DNA of 64,000 nucleotides. Source: Pseudomonadales bacterium (lineage in GTDB: Bacteria; Pseudomonadota; Gammaproteobacteria; Pseudomonadales; Azotimanducaceae). A program made the position numbers and the translations under genes. The notes beneath the pieces were generated by a model that was not told the DNA's origin, searched no databases, and was given only the letters and a program-made list of their open reading frames with translations. Numbering within the stretch: position 1 is the first letter of the stretch; every line of letters begins with the position of its first letter. The DNA is taken from positions 1-64,000 of the forward strand of contig JAJEIQ010000001.1 of the NCBI GenBank assembly GCA_022827905.1. The letters run 5' to 3'. Positions 1 through 7,494 of the stretch are shown here, piece by piece.

Positions 1-139
1 CCGTTCGCTGCGCTCACTCCGCACAGCGCGCCAACGCCGTGCCGGTTCCCGGGAGGCCGTCATTGCCGCTCCGACGTCCTCCCCGAAAGTGTGCAGTTTT
101 CAATTGCCAAAAGTGTGCAGTTTTCAGTTGCCATTGACA
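1..139. mobile_element. Terminus of an IS21-family insertion sequence, running off the left edge
   Basis: Two near-identical 23-bp direct repeats lie in tandem at 86-108 and 110-132. Read on the minus strand they follow a TGTCA terminus at 139 and continue as GGCAACTGAAAACTGCACAC. Subterminal tandem repeats of this kind next to a TG...CA end are characteristic of IS21-family elements, where the IstA transposase binds. The element would extend leftwards past base 1, and no istA or istB coding sequence is visible inside the window. The assignment rests on the terminal pattern alone. Confidence 0.6.
86..132. repeat. Tandem 23-bp subterminal repeats of the IS end
   Basis: Copy one (86-108) and copy two (110-132) differ at one base (AATTGCC against AGTTGCC) and are one base apart. 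They are probable transposase-binding repeats of the IS21-type end. Confidence 0.65.
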
Positions 140-165
140 CCCCGCCCAACCCTACCGCAAACCCC

Positions 166-267
166 ATGCCAAACCCGAAGATTGGGAATGTCAGCGAGCG
201 GCAAATCGTACGGGGCGCGGTGGCCATTGCTATGGTGGCCATAATCATCATGTTGCTGATGGCCTAG
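166..267 (+). CDS. Possible 33-aa single-pass membrane peptide or truncated gene end
   Basis: A short frame begins with MPNPKIGNVSERQ and ends in a continuous hydrophobic stretch of about 17 residues, GAVAIAMVAIIIMLLMA, directly before the stop. This is a typical tail-anchored transmembrane segment. The frame stays open upstream, through a proline-rich stretch, into the IS21-type terminus. It may therefore be the 3' end of a gene interrupted by the insertion rather than an independent small protein. No clear ribosome site precedes the ATG. Family unknown. Confidence 0.35.
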   Translation: MPNPKIGNVSERQIVRGAVAIAMVAIIIMLLMA

Positions 268-381
268 TAGCCCCAAAGTCAAACTGAGCCACTACCCCTG
301 GCCACCATTCCATGCTCCGACGCCCGCGCGATGCCCCCAATGGCTTATGCTAATCCCTTGTGTCGGCATCGGAGCTAGGGA

Positions 382-918
382 ATGGCTCGGACGAAGATCG
401 GGGTTGGGAGAATGAACTGGGTTCTGCTTGTTGTGGCCGTTGTGGCGGGGCTTGTCGTAGCCGCGGCGCTTCTGCTGCCCGCCACCACCCGCACCACCGT
501 TGAAATCCGTTTCGATGCGCCCATTGCAGCGGTTTGGGCGGTGTATGCGGATTTCGAGAGTCAGCCGAATTGGCGGTCGGATGTAGGCAAGGTGGAAGTG
601 GCCAGCGACAGAAGGAGTTGGACCGAGACCTTGGAGATGTCTGGCATGAGGGTTCATTTCCAGATCCTGGAGGAGTCTCCGCCGAGCAAGCTGGTCTTGA
701 AGACCGGTGCCGACGGCAACTTCGAGGGACGCTATGTTGCTGAATTCAAAACGGAAAATGGCGGTACCCTAGGCACTTTTATGGAGGAGGCAACCGCGCT
801 CGGATTCGTGCCAAAGGTGATGCGGCGCCTGTTCTTCAATCAAAGGAAGTTCATCGAGGAATACGCCAGGGAGGCAAAGGCGGAAATCGCAAGGCGGGAA
901 TCCACGACGGATCACTGA
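382..918 (+). CDS. SRPBCC-family (polyketide cyclase/START-like) membrane-anchored protein
   Basis: The 178-residue product has one N-terminal transmembrane segment (about residues 12-33), then a domain with the SRPBCC hallmarks: VEIRFDAPIAAVWAVYADFE near residues 40-59, the W-R-x-D-V strand, and a long C-terminal helix. Proteins of this fold bind hydrophobic ligands. Here the domain would sit outside or at the membrane face. The ATG at 382 has GGAG seven bases upstream. An internal ATG at 412 (MNWVLL) would also retain the membrane segment. It stands alone between the IS scar and the toxin-antitoxin cluster, and its ligand cannot be predicted. Confidence 0.7.
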   Translation: MARTKIGVGRMNWVLLVVAVVAGLVVAAALLLPATTRTTVEIRFDAPIAAVWAVYADFESQPNWRSDVGKVEVASDRRSWTETLEMSGMRVHFQILEESPPSKLVLKTGADGNFEGRYVAEFKTENGGTLGTFMEEATALGFVPKVMRRLFFNQRKFIEEYAREAKAEIARRESTTDH

Positions 919-943
919 TGGAGGGCGCTATCCAAGGTTCACC

Positions 944-1159
944 TTAAGGCGTCCAGGTGTCGATTCCGCTACGCGTGCGGCGCAACTCCCGCTCCCGCAT
1001 CAAGAGAAACAGCGGGAGGCCGAGCGAGACGCCAACGGCGCAGGTGCCGGCGACGGGCACCCAGAGACCGGGAATAGAGGCCCGCCGGCCCTCGTGGCGA
1101 ATGAAGGCGATCAGCACGACGGCCGATACGAGGACGTCCGCCCATGCGAACAGCGACAT
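944..1159 (-). pseudogene. C-terminal remnant of a DUF2834 membrane protein
   Basis: The frame encodes two hydrophobic helices and ends in GLPLFLLMREREL, matching the conserved PLFL-x-x-RE end of DUF2834 proteins. The preceding DVLVSA...EGRR helix also matches. DUF2834 proteins are usually about 100-120 residues with an additional N-terminal helix, and that part is missing. Extending the frame to 1243 adds only unrelated residues overlapping the toxin gene. The first plausible ATG (1159) gives 71 residues. It is most likely a truncated remnant, although a short two-helix protein could still be made. Confidence 0.5.
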
Positions 1160-1191
1160 GCGCGATGCCAGGATCTCCGGAGGATTACCAC

Positions 1192-1581
1192 TCACCTCGC
1201 GAGGATTACCTCGACACCCACCGCCTCGGAGACTTCGGCCCACTTTCTGTCCATCGTGAGGACCGGAGCGCCTTCTGCTTGGCCGAGCGCAAGACAGGCT
1301 CGGTCAACTAGCGAGAGACCAATCGACCGCGTCGCCTCGCGCAAGGCGCCAGCCATATACGCCAACCTCTCGTCGAACGGGCGTACTTCCAGGCCAAGCC
1401 CCGAAAGAAGCTGTTGAGCTTCGTTGCCCGGCATCGCACGGTCCGACAATTTTGCTGCCACCTCCGAGAGATTGACCGACGACACGATTCCTGCTTCGTA
1501 ATGGGTCTCGACAACATCCGCACCGGGCTCGCGGAAGAGTGCTGCCAAGATCACCGACGCGTCAAGGACGGCCGGGCTCAT
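1192..1581 (-). CDS. VapC-type PIN-domain toxin
   Basis: This 129-residue protein has the layout of a PIN-domain ribonuclease. The four acidic residues expected to bind Mg2+/Mn2+ are visible: D7 (VLDAS), E40 (NLSEV), D93 (LVDRACLAL) and D111 (TMDRKW). PIN toxins cleave specific RNAs and inhibit growth until bound by the antitoxin. The chosen ATG lies inside the 3' end of the antitoxin gene, giving a 20-bp overlap and translational coupling; an upstream in-frame start at 1611 is less likely. No catalytic residue is missing, so the module looks functional. Confidence 0.85.
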   Translation of the reverse strand: MSPAVLDASVILAALFREPGADVVETHYEAGIVSSVNLSEVAAKLSDRAMPGNEAQQLLSGLGLEVRPFDERLAYMAGALREATRSIGLSLVDRACLALGQAEGAPVLTMDRKWAEVSEAVGVEVILAR

Positions 1582-1855
1582 CGCCGGACTCCAGCCGCGC
1601 CGCGGCCGCACGATCTTCGATCAATTCCTCGGAGACCATCTTCGTTCCAGCCGGCAGTGGCCCGCCAAGCCGCGCCTGCGCTCGCCGCAGGGCTTGCATT
1701 TTCGTGGTGAGCGTCACTTTGTCGTCCTGGACATGGAAGAGGATCTCTGCCCGCGTACCCGCGACGCCAAGCAGCTTGCGTAGGTGCGCGGGAACCACAA
1801 CGCGTCCGTTTTCTGTCATGGTTGCCTTGAAGTGCGGGTTGAGTTGTTGATCCAT
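1562..1855 (-). CDS. AbrB/MazE-fold antitoxin partner of the PIN toxin
   Basis: The 97-residue protein carries a swapped-hairpin AbrB DNA-binding domain at about residues 13-55 (ENGRVVVPAHLRKLLGV is the signature strand-turn-helix). A charged C-terminal tail presumably wraps the toxin. It precedes and overlaps the PIN toxin gene, the usual antitoxin-first order, and would be expected to repress its own promoter. AGGA lies about nine bases before the ATG at 1855. A second ATG at 1819, just before ENGR, is an alternative start that keeps the whole domain. Confidence 0.8.
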   Translation of the reverse strand: MDQQLNPHFKATMTENGRVVVPAHLRKLLGVAGTRAEILFHVQDDKVTLTTKMQALRRAQARLGGPLPAGTKMVSEELIEDRAAAARLESGDEPGRP

Positions 1856-1983
1856 TGTTTGGGTTCCTGGCTGATTTTCGGAACGGGCACATTTGAGACA
1901 TTATCCCTGTTTGGCGTGCTTGTCCACACTTGACGTGCCGACCCGCTCCAGCTTGCTGAGGTCGTCGTGGTTCATGGCCCCCA

Positions 1984-2628
1984 TTACGCAACCATTTCCA
2001 GAACGTGGTCCAGGTTGCAGATAACGGCATTGCCGCCGTGCAGGAACTCACTCGTGCGACACACGAGAATTCGCTTGTCCGCAGCGACCAGATCGGCCTT
2101 GCGGTTGAGGCGGTCAAGATCCTCGCGGCTTGGGCGGCTGGTCAGCTTCACCTCAATCGCCCAACGCTCGCCTTTGAGCTCCAGGATCAGGTCTATTTCG
2201 TGCTGATCGCTGGTTCGCAGGTGCCAGCAGTCGTAAGCGACGCCGCGGCTGTCGAGTTCGCTGATGGTCTGCTGGATGACGTAGCCCTCCCAACTCACCC
2301 CTACCCAAGGTTGGGAAAGCAGCGAGTCGGCATCGGGGACGTTCATGATCCCATGCAGCAACCCGGAGTCGCGCCAATAGACCTTGGGTCGCTTCACCAA
2401 ACGCTTGCGGAGATTTCCATGAAAGGCTTCCAGCCGACGGACGAGGAACGCGCCCTCAAGGTAGTCCATGTACGCGTTGACGGTGTGGTACGAGAGCCCA
2501 AGGCTTTTCCCCAACTGGCTCGCATTCCATTCCTGGCCATGAACTGCGGCAAGCATGCGCAGGAGCAAAAGGCAACTGCCAGCAGCTTCACTCCAGTTCC
2601 AGCGCAAATCGGAGCGCGGTGGCAACAT
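1984..2628 (-). pseudogene. 3' remnant of a DUF4143-containing P-loop ATPase
   Basis: The 214 residues match the C-terminal half of AAA-like ATPases with a DUF4143 domain: a winged-helix part (LGKSLGLSYHTVNAYMDYLE), KRPKVYWRDSGLLHGIM, the VSWEGYVIQQ motif, and the nuclease-like DLILELKGERWAIEVKLT core. Full members are near 390 residues and begin with a Walker A ATPase domain, which is absent. The frame starts inside the 3' end of the MazF gene, so the 5' half was lost at a junction near 2590-2630. A 24-codon open frame between this remnant and the antitoxin at 1855 has no recognisable relation. Confidence 0.75.
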
Positions 2629-2917
2629 CGCTCATCTTCTCCGGGGAAAGGGTCGCGACGGTGGCGCCCAGTCGCCGTTTTGGAACTGTCTGGATGTGAT
2701 CGCAATTGACCGCGCAATCGCGTGGCAGGCCATCATCAATCGACAATGCCACTTCGCTCGGGATTTCGCGAACACGGGTCGTTATCGGCGCAACGGTCAC
2801 CTCTCCCAGAGTGGAGATAATCGAACTGCGGGTCAGCACTAGCACGGGTCGGCGCTTGTCCGGCGCGGCGAATCGGTACCAGTGAACCTCACCTCGACGC
2901 ACTACGTGGCGCTCCAA
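2588..2917 (-). CDS. MazF/PemK-type endoribonuclease toxin
   Basis: The 109-residue product has the MazF beta-barrel pattern: RRGEVHWYRF at the start, KRRPVLVLTRSSII, TVAPITTRVREIPSEVAL, and the CDHIQTVPKRRLG strand that contributes the conserved catalytic Thr region. MazF toxins cut mRNA at short sequences. The start overlaps the end of the upstream antitoxin gene by 16 bp, indicating coupled translation. The 3' end overlaps the truncated ATPase frame, which suggests the module landed in or beside that gene. Length and motifs look intact. Confidence 0.85.
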   Translation of the reverse strand: MERHVVRRGEVHWYRFAAPDKRRPVLVLTRSSIISTLGEVTVAPITTRVREIPSEVALSIDDGLPRDCAVNCDHIQTVPKRRLGATVATLSPEKMSDVATALRFALELE

Positions 2918-3150
2918 GGACCATCCCCCCAGGCATGATCGCTTTCGGGAACATCGAACTCCGCAGGTTCAGTGGGGGTTTTGCGGTAACCAGCGATCTG
3001 TCGCTGCTCAAGCTCCAGTTCATCGAATCGTCTCAATGCCAGTCGGAAGGCATCCCTCGCGAAGGCGGAGCGGGTGAGGCCAAGGTCCTTCACCCGAGCA
3101 TCGACCCGCGCTAGGAGATCGTCTTCCACGGTCATCTGAATTGTCTTCAT
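2902..3150 (-). CDS. Ribbon-helix-helix (CopG/Arc-type) antitoxin
   Basis: Starting at the ATG at 3150 the product is 82 residues. The N-terminal MKTIQMTVEDDLLARVDARV strand-helix and the following LTRSAFARDAFRLAL helix form a ribbon-helix-helix DNA-binding domain. The acidic, proline-containing C-terminus is typical of toxin-neutralising tails. It overlaps the MazF-type toxin downstream. The longer frame to 3303 has non-homologous N-terminal sequence and is rejected. An inverted repeat and a -10-like box lie immediately upstream, consistent with autoregulation. Confidence 0.82.
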   Translation of the reverse strand: MKTIQMTVEDDLLARVDARVKDLGLTRSAFARDAFRLALRRFDELELEQRQIAGYRKTPTEPAEFDVPESDHAWGDGPWSAT

Positions 3151-3170
3151 AGCTATGATGCAACCTAGTG

Positions 3171-3193
3171 AGTTAGCTATAACTGCCACTATA
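3171..3193 (-). promoter_or_regulatory. Putative promoter/operator of the RHH-MazF module
   Basis: On the minus strand a TATAGT box (3188-3193) is followed by the inverted repeat AGTTA-N4-TAACT (3171-3184), 20 bases before the antitoxin ATG at 3150. This is the expected position for an antitoxin autorepression site. No good -35 box is visible, so the promoter call is tentative. Confidence 0.4.
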
Positions 3194-3281
3194 CCAGTTG
3201 TGCGCCACGTGCGAGGTCCGGCGGCGTACAATTCGATGCTCTCTCTAGGGCGGGCCAAGTGCTGCCGATGCACGGAACCGT

Positions 3282-4319
3282 ATGGAAGCCATGAGCCAAG
3301 CAAGCGCCGACGCCGTGTCGATTGCGGAGCGGGACCTTGCGCCCGCCGATCTGCTGGCGCTGTCCATCGAGCCGAACTGGGCGATGGACGATCCCGAACA
3401 ACGCACCTTCCTAGCTGTTCAGTTGGACGCTCAACCCCAACTCCGCCAGCCTGAAACTGCGCGCTTGAGCGCTTGGCTGACGCAGCAGCCGGTGCCGATC
3501 ATCGGCGTTGGCGGCGATGCCTCCTCTGGACTGCACAACGCCATGGATCTCATTGCCGGCGGGCCGGAAGACCTCCAGCGCCTTGCGGCTAACATCAGGC
3601 GCTGGCCCCAAGCCTCGGCCATGCTCGTGCAGGTCTTGCGAGCCACCGCGCAGCTCGGCGTGGTGGACGGGCTGGCCGTGGAGTCCATGGCCTATGCCAC
3701 CCTCCAGGGAGGAGCCGAATTCGCCCGCTGGCTGGCCGGGCGCAAGCCCTCGTCCGCCAGCGGCGGGGGCTCGGAGGACATCCTGCTGCTCGACCGGCAG
3801 GCAGAGCGCCTCGACCTGGTGCTCAACTGCCCGGAGAACCGCAACGCGCTTTCACGGGCGATGCGCGACGCGCTGACGGACGCCTTCCGTTGGGTCGTTC
3901 AGGATCCCTCCATCACCCGAGTCGAGGTCTCAGCCCGAGGGCCCTGCTTCAGTGCCGGTGGCGACCTGACCGAGTTCGGCACCATGACCGACCTCGCCCA
4001 AGCGCACCGCATCCGCATGACCCACATGCCCGCCCGCTACCTCGCCGCCTGCCATGACCGCTGCCACTTTCGGGTTCACGGCGCCTGCATCGGGGCTGGC
4101 ATCGAGTTGCCCGCCTTCGCAGCGCGCCTGACGGCAAAGCCCGATGCCAGATTCCGGCTGCCGGAAGTGGGCATGGGCCTGATTCCCGGCGCCGGCGGGT
4201 GCGTGAGCATTCCGCGCCGCATCGGCCGCCAACGGACGGCGCGCATGGCCATTCTTGGCGATGACGTGGATGCCGATGAGGCGCTGGCCTGGGGGCTGAT
4301 CGACGCGATTGAAGCCTGA
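3282..4319 (+). CDS. Enoyl-CoA hydratase/isomerase family protein with an extra N-terminal half
   Basis: At 345 residues this is about 80 longer than a usual crotonase. The canonical domain is the C-terminal half: an oxyanion-hole segment CFSAGGDLTEF, then GACIGAGIELPAF and LPEVGMGLIPGAGG. Both glutamates that act in enoyl-CoA hydratase are present in these two motifs. The N-terminal 170 residues look like a degenerate crotonase-like repeat (LGVVDGLAVESMAYATLQGG). The likely activity is hydration of a 2-enoyl-CoA. It is the first gene of the catabolic region and reads towards the LLM gene at 4415. A second ATG lies at 3291. Confidence 0.75.
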   Translation: MEAMSQASADAVSIAERDLAPADLLALSIEPNWAMDDPEQRTFLAVQLDAQPQLRQPETARLSAWLTQQPVPIIGVGGDASSGLHNAMDLIAGGPEDLQRLAANIRRWPQASAMLVQVLRATAQLGVVDGLAVESMAYATLQGGAEFARWLAGRKPSSASGGGSEDILLLDRQAERLDLVLNCPENRNALSRAMRDALTDAFRWVVQDPSITRVEVSARGPCFSAGGDLTEFGTMTDLAQAHRIRMTHMPARYLAACHDRCHFRVHGACIGAGIELPAFAARLTAKPDARFRLPEVGMGLIPGAGGCVSIPRRIGRQRTARMAILGDDVDADEALAWGLIDAIEA

Positions 4320-4342
4320 AGAAACTCAGTCCCTCCGATACC

Positions 4343-4363
4343 GCTGCGCTTGAACAGCGCAGC
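4343..4363. terminator. Hairpin between crotonase and LLM genes
   Basis: Perfect 7-bp stem GCTGCGC/GCGCAGC with a 7-base loop, 23 bases after the crotonase stop. No T-run follows, so intrinsic termination is uncertain. It may be an mRNA-stabilising stem. Confidence 0.3.
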
Positions 4364-4414
4364 GCATTGCCGTAGAAGCACAGGAACCAAGTTGACTGCC
4401 GGAGCGAAGGCGCG

Positions 4415-5440
4415 ATGACGACATTTGGAATCGCCAGCAAGCCCGACCGCAAGGATGAGTTCGTTCGCTGGGTCACCGAGGCGGAGCAAGCTGGTTTCGG
4501 CTTGGTGTGCACGGGGGATTCGCCCGCGCTGCTGCGCGATCAGTACGTGGCCCTGACGTTGTTGGCCCTCAACACCAGCCACTGCCACATCGGCAGCTTC
4601 ATCACCAACCCGGTGTCCCGCCATCCCACCATCACCGCGGGCGCGAGCAGTACGCTCAACGAGCTTTCCGAGGGCCGCTTCCGCATCGGCATCAGCACCG
4701 GCGACAGCGGCATCCTGAACCTCGGCCTGAGGCGGGCCACGCTGGCGCGGCTTGAGGAGTACGTCCTCACCATGCAGAAGCTGTGGCGCGACTCCGAAGC
4801 CCCCTACCAGGGCGGAACCGCGCGCCTGACGTGGACGGATGAACCGGTGCCCATCTACTTGGCGGCGGGCGGCCCCAAGGCTCTGGAACTGGCCGGCCGC
4901 ATCGCCGACGGGGTCTATGTGACCCTCGGGCTCGCCCCGGAAGCCATCGACGGCGCCCTGAAGCACTTGGAGATCGGCGCCAAGCAAGTGGGCCGCACAC
5001 TCGACGATCTCGACATCTGGTGGCACGTGCGCGCTAACATTGACGATGACTACGAGACCGCAGTGCGGGGCTGCCTGTCACTGCTCGGCGGCATCGCGCA
5101 CCATACGTTTCAGGCCGGCGTGGAGGGCAAGTTCCTGCCCCGCAAGTACCGTGCGCCCATCGCCGAACTGGCCCGCCGCTACAACTCCCAACAGCACACG
5201 CACATCGGCGGCGACGACGGCCTCAACGCCAATGAGCGGCTGGTGGTGGACCTCGGCCTCAAGGATTTCCTGTGCGAGAACTTCGGATTCGTGGGCACCC
5301 CCTCCGACTGGATCGCCAAGGCCAAGGAACTGCACGGCCGCGGCGTCACCCAGATCGCCTTCGCCGTCGTGGTGCCGGACATCCATGCCTTCATCAAACA
5401 GGTGGGCGATGAAGTGATCCCGCACCTGCCCGGCGCCTAG
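4415..5440 (+). CDS. LLM-class flavin-dependent oxidoreductase
   Basis: The 341-residue protein follows the luciferase-like TIM-barrel plan: FVRWVTEAEQAGFGLVCTGD at the N-terminus, a VALTLLALNTSHCHIGSFIT strand, and the GRFRIGISTGDSGI motif that binds the flavin or F420 phosphate. Family members use FMNH2 or F420H2 to oxidise or reduce small molecules; the substrate cannot be read from sequence. Of the seven LLM proteins in the window it is among the more divergent, with S-T-G-D where others have G-x-G-W or G-A-G-S. It faces the LLM gene at 5450 tail to tail with a nine-base gap. Confidence 0.8.
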   Translation: MTTFGIASKPDRKDEFVRWVTEAEQAGFGLVCTGDSPALLRDQYVALTLLALNTSHCHIGSFITNPVSRHPTITAGASSTLNELSEGRFRIGISTGDSGILNLGLRRATLARLEEYVLTMQKLWRDSEAPYQGGTARLTWTDEPVPIYLAAGGPKALELAGRIADGVYVTLGLAPEAIDGALKHLEIGAKQVGRTLDDLDIWWHVRANIDDDYETAVRGCLSLLGGIAHHTFQAGVEGKFLPRKYRAPIAELARRYNSQQHTHIGGDDGLNANERLVVDLGLKDFLCENFGFVGTPSDWIAKAKELHGRGVTQIAFAVVVPDIHAFIKQVGDEVIPHLPGA

Positions 5441-5449
5441 CGCGAACGG

Positions 5450-6196
5450 CTAGGCGAGCGCCCGCACCCGTTCCAGGCCCGGGGCTCCCGGCATGAACAT
5501 GATCACGGCGTCATCGAACCCATAGTCCGCGTACTGCTGCAGGCGCGCCCGCAGTTGGCCGAGGTCAGTGTCGGCGCTCACGATGATGGTGGTGACGATG
5601 GCCCGCCGTCCTCCGGCAGCCCGGTACCGCTTAAGCCCCACCTCGAGTTGCTGAGCCTGCCCGAAACGGGCGGAGGCGATCCAGCCATCGAATTCCCGCA
5701 CCGCTCGCTCGATGTCGCCGCCCCAGGTGCCGTAGAAGATCGGCGGCGCTGGTCCCGGAATCGGGTTGAGCGTCACGTCGCCCCACTGGCCGGTGCGAAG
5801 CAGACCCCGCAACGGCGCCAAGTCGCGATGCAACGCTTTGAGCCGCCCGCTGTAGTCCCGCTGCAGGGCCGCAAAGTCGGCTTCGCTTGAGCCCGCGCCC
5901 ACGCCAAGAATCAGCCGGTCGCCGCAGACCTCGACCAGCGACAGGACGCGATGCGCCAACTCGACGGGATGGTGCAAGGGCACCTGAATGATCCCGGTGC
6001 CAAGCTCCACCTCCGGGGTGACCGATGCGGCCACGGTCAATGCCACGAAGGGATCGACCATGAACACCCCGCGCCCGATCGAACTCGCCGCCCACAGGCT
6101 CGTGAAGCCCGCATCGGCGTAGCGGCGCGCCCGGTCGGCGAGGGACCAATCCGGCCGTTCCGGCGAAAACGGAACCAGCACTGCGCCCATTCTCAT
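5450..6196 (-). CDS. LLM-class oxidoreductase, short form
   Basis: At 248 residues this is short for the family (280-350). The core motifs are present: ARRYADAGFTSLWAAS, a VALTVAASVTPEVELGTGI strand, and the DRLILGVGAGSSEADFAALQ segment. It probably lacks part of the insertion regions. GGAGG lies upstream of the ATG at 6196. It is transcribed away from the acyl-CoA dehydrogenase pair that starts at 6348, so the 150-bp gap holds a divergent promoter region. Cofactor (FMN or F420) and substrate are unknown. Confidence 0.75.
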   Translation of the reverse strand: MRMGAVLVPFSPERPDWSLADRARRYADAGFTSLWAASSIGRGVFMVDPFVALTVAASVTPEVELGTGIIQVPLHHPVELAHRVLSLVEVCGDRLILGVGAGSSEADFAALQRDYSGRLKALHRDLAPLRGLLRTGQWGDVTLNPIPGPAPPIFYGTWGGDIERAVREFDGWIASARFGQAQQLEVGLKRYRAAGGRRAIVTTIIVSADTDLGQLRARLQQYADYGFDDAVIMFMPGAPGLERVRALA

Positions 6197-6347
6197 CGCT
6201 CATCCTCCAGTCCAAGTGAATGCGCAAGTCCATCCTGAGTATGCGCGAGGCGTTCCATGAAGGCCATGCGGATGATCGGAGACCAACTGGCGGCGCGTGA
6301 CCCCCGCTGATAGGATTTCCAGTCATTCAAGCCGTCCCGGATGAGTT

Positions 6348-7472
6348 TTGAGCTTCGTACCGACACCAGAGCAAACGTTGCTGCGCGACCAAGTGCAGGC
6401 GCTCTGCAAAGAGCACGTGCCGCCTGAGACACTGCGGGAATTGATCACCGCCAACGCCCCCTGGCAGCCCGAGTTGTGGCGCGTCATGGGCGAACTGGGT
6501 CTGCTTGGCGCTGCGATTCCCGAAGCCTGCGGCGGTGTGGGGCTTACATACAGGGAGTTGGCCATCATCAACCAGGAGCTTGGCCGCGCGGTGGCCCCGG
6601 TGCCGTTCTTTTCGTCGATCTGCATGGCGGCGGAAGCCATCCGCCTCGCCGGCACGGCCGAGCAGCAAGCCCGCTGGCTGCCGGACTTGGCCACAGGCAA
6701 GCGCGTGGCAACCTTCGCCTGGGCGGAACCATCCACGACGCTGTTGGAGCGCCCGCTGGCCACAACGATAGAAGGGGACCGGGTACGCGGCCCCAAGACG
6801 CCGGTGCCGGACGCAAGTGTTGCCGATCTTTGCATCGTGCTGGCGGACCGGGGCGGCGAGGACTGCCTGGCCGTGGTGGAGCTGGACCAGGACGCAGTGC
6901 AACGCAAGCCCCTCCACGGATTTGACGAGTTGCGCCAGCATGGCGCCATCGACTTTCGGCGAGCCCGCTGCGAAGTGCTCGAAGCAGCCAGCGGTAGCGC
7001 GTTCACCGCAGCGCTGTTCGATGAATTCGCCACGCTGCTCGCCTTCGAGCAGGTCGGCGGTGCCGAGGCCGCCCTGTTCATGGCCCGTGACTACTCGCTG
7101 GATCGCTACATCTTCGGTCGCCGGCTGGGCTCCTACCAAGCCGTGAAGCACAAGCTGGCCGACATTCTGACCGCGCTGGAGCTGGCGACCGCAAACGCCT
7201 TGCACGCGGCTGACACCCTCGCAAAGGGTGGCCCGGACAGCCGCGCTGCCGCAGCCGCCGCCCGCATCGGCGCCACCGAGGCATACGAAACCGCGGCACG
7301 GGAGAACCTGCAGGTGCATGGCGGCATCGGCTTCACTTGGGAGGCCAATTGCCACTTCCACTACCGCCGCGCGCGCCTGCTGGCGTTGAGCCTTGGCAGC
7401 GTCGAGGTGTGGACCGACCTGCTGATCGATGCGCTCGCCGATGCAGCAAACCCGTCGCAAGCCGCCGCCTGA
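6348..7472 (+). CDS. Acyl-CoA dehydrogenase, small-subunit type
   Basis: The 374-residue flavoprotein has the EQTLLRDQV N-terminal helix, a weak middle beta-domain, and the C-terminal RYIFGRRLGSYQAVKHKLAD and VHGGIGFTWEANCHFHYRRA motifs. It would oxidise an acyl-CoA to the 2-enoyl-CoA, passing electrons to ETF. The start is a TTG. An ATG seven bases upstream (6341) is out of frame and would read MSFEL, the usual start of this family, so a small indel near the start is possible. The next gene encodes a second, dissimilar dehydrogenase, and the two probably form a heteromer. Confidence 0.82.
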   Translation: MSFVPTPEQTLLRDQVQALCKEHVPPETLRELITANAPWQPELWRVMGELGLLGAAIPEACGGVGLTYRELAIINQELGRAVAPVPFFSSICMAAEAIRLAGTAEQQARWLPDLATGKRVATFAWAEPSTTLLERPLATTIEGDRVRGPKTPVPDASVADLCIVLADRGGEDCLAVVELDQDAVQRKPLHGFDELRQHGAIDFRRARCEVLEAASGSAFTAALFDEFATLLAFEQVGGAEAALFMARDYSLDRYIFGRRLGSYQAVKHKLADILTALELATANALHAADTLAKGGPDSRAAAAAARIGATEAYETAARENLQVHGGIGFTWEANCHFHYRRARLLALSLGSVEVWTDLLIDALADAANPSQAAA

Positions 7473-7494
7473 AAAACGGGCGGCAGAGTTTCCC

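Noticed and set aside
60-251. A 63-codon minus-strand open frame at the left edge
   Set aside because: It crosses the IS21 terminal repeats and encodes them as peptide repeats; it is non-coding terminal sequence.
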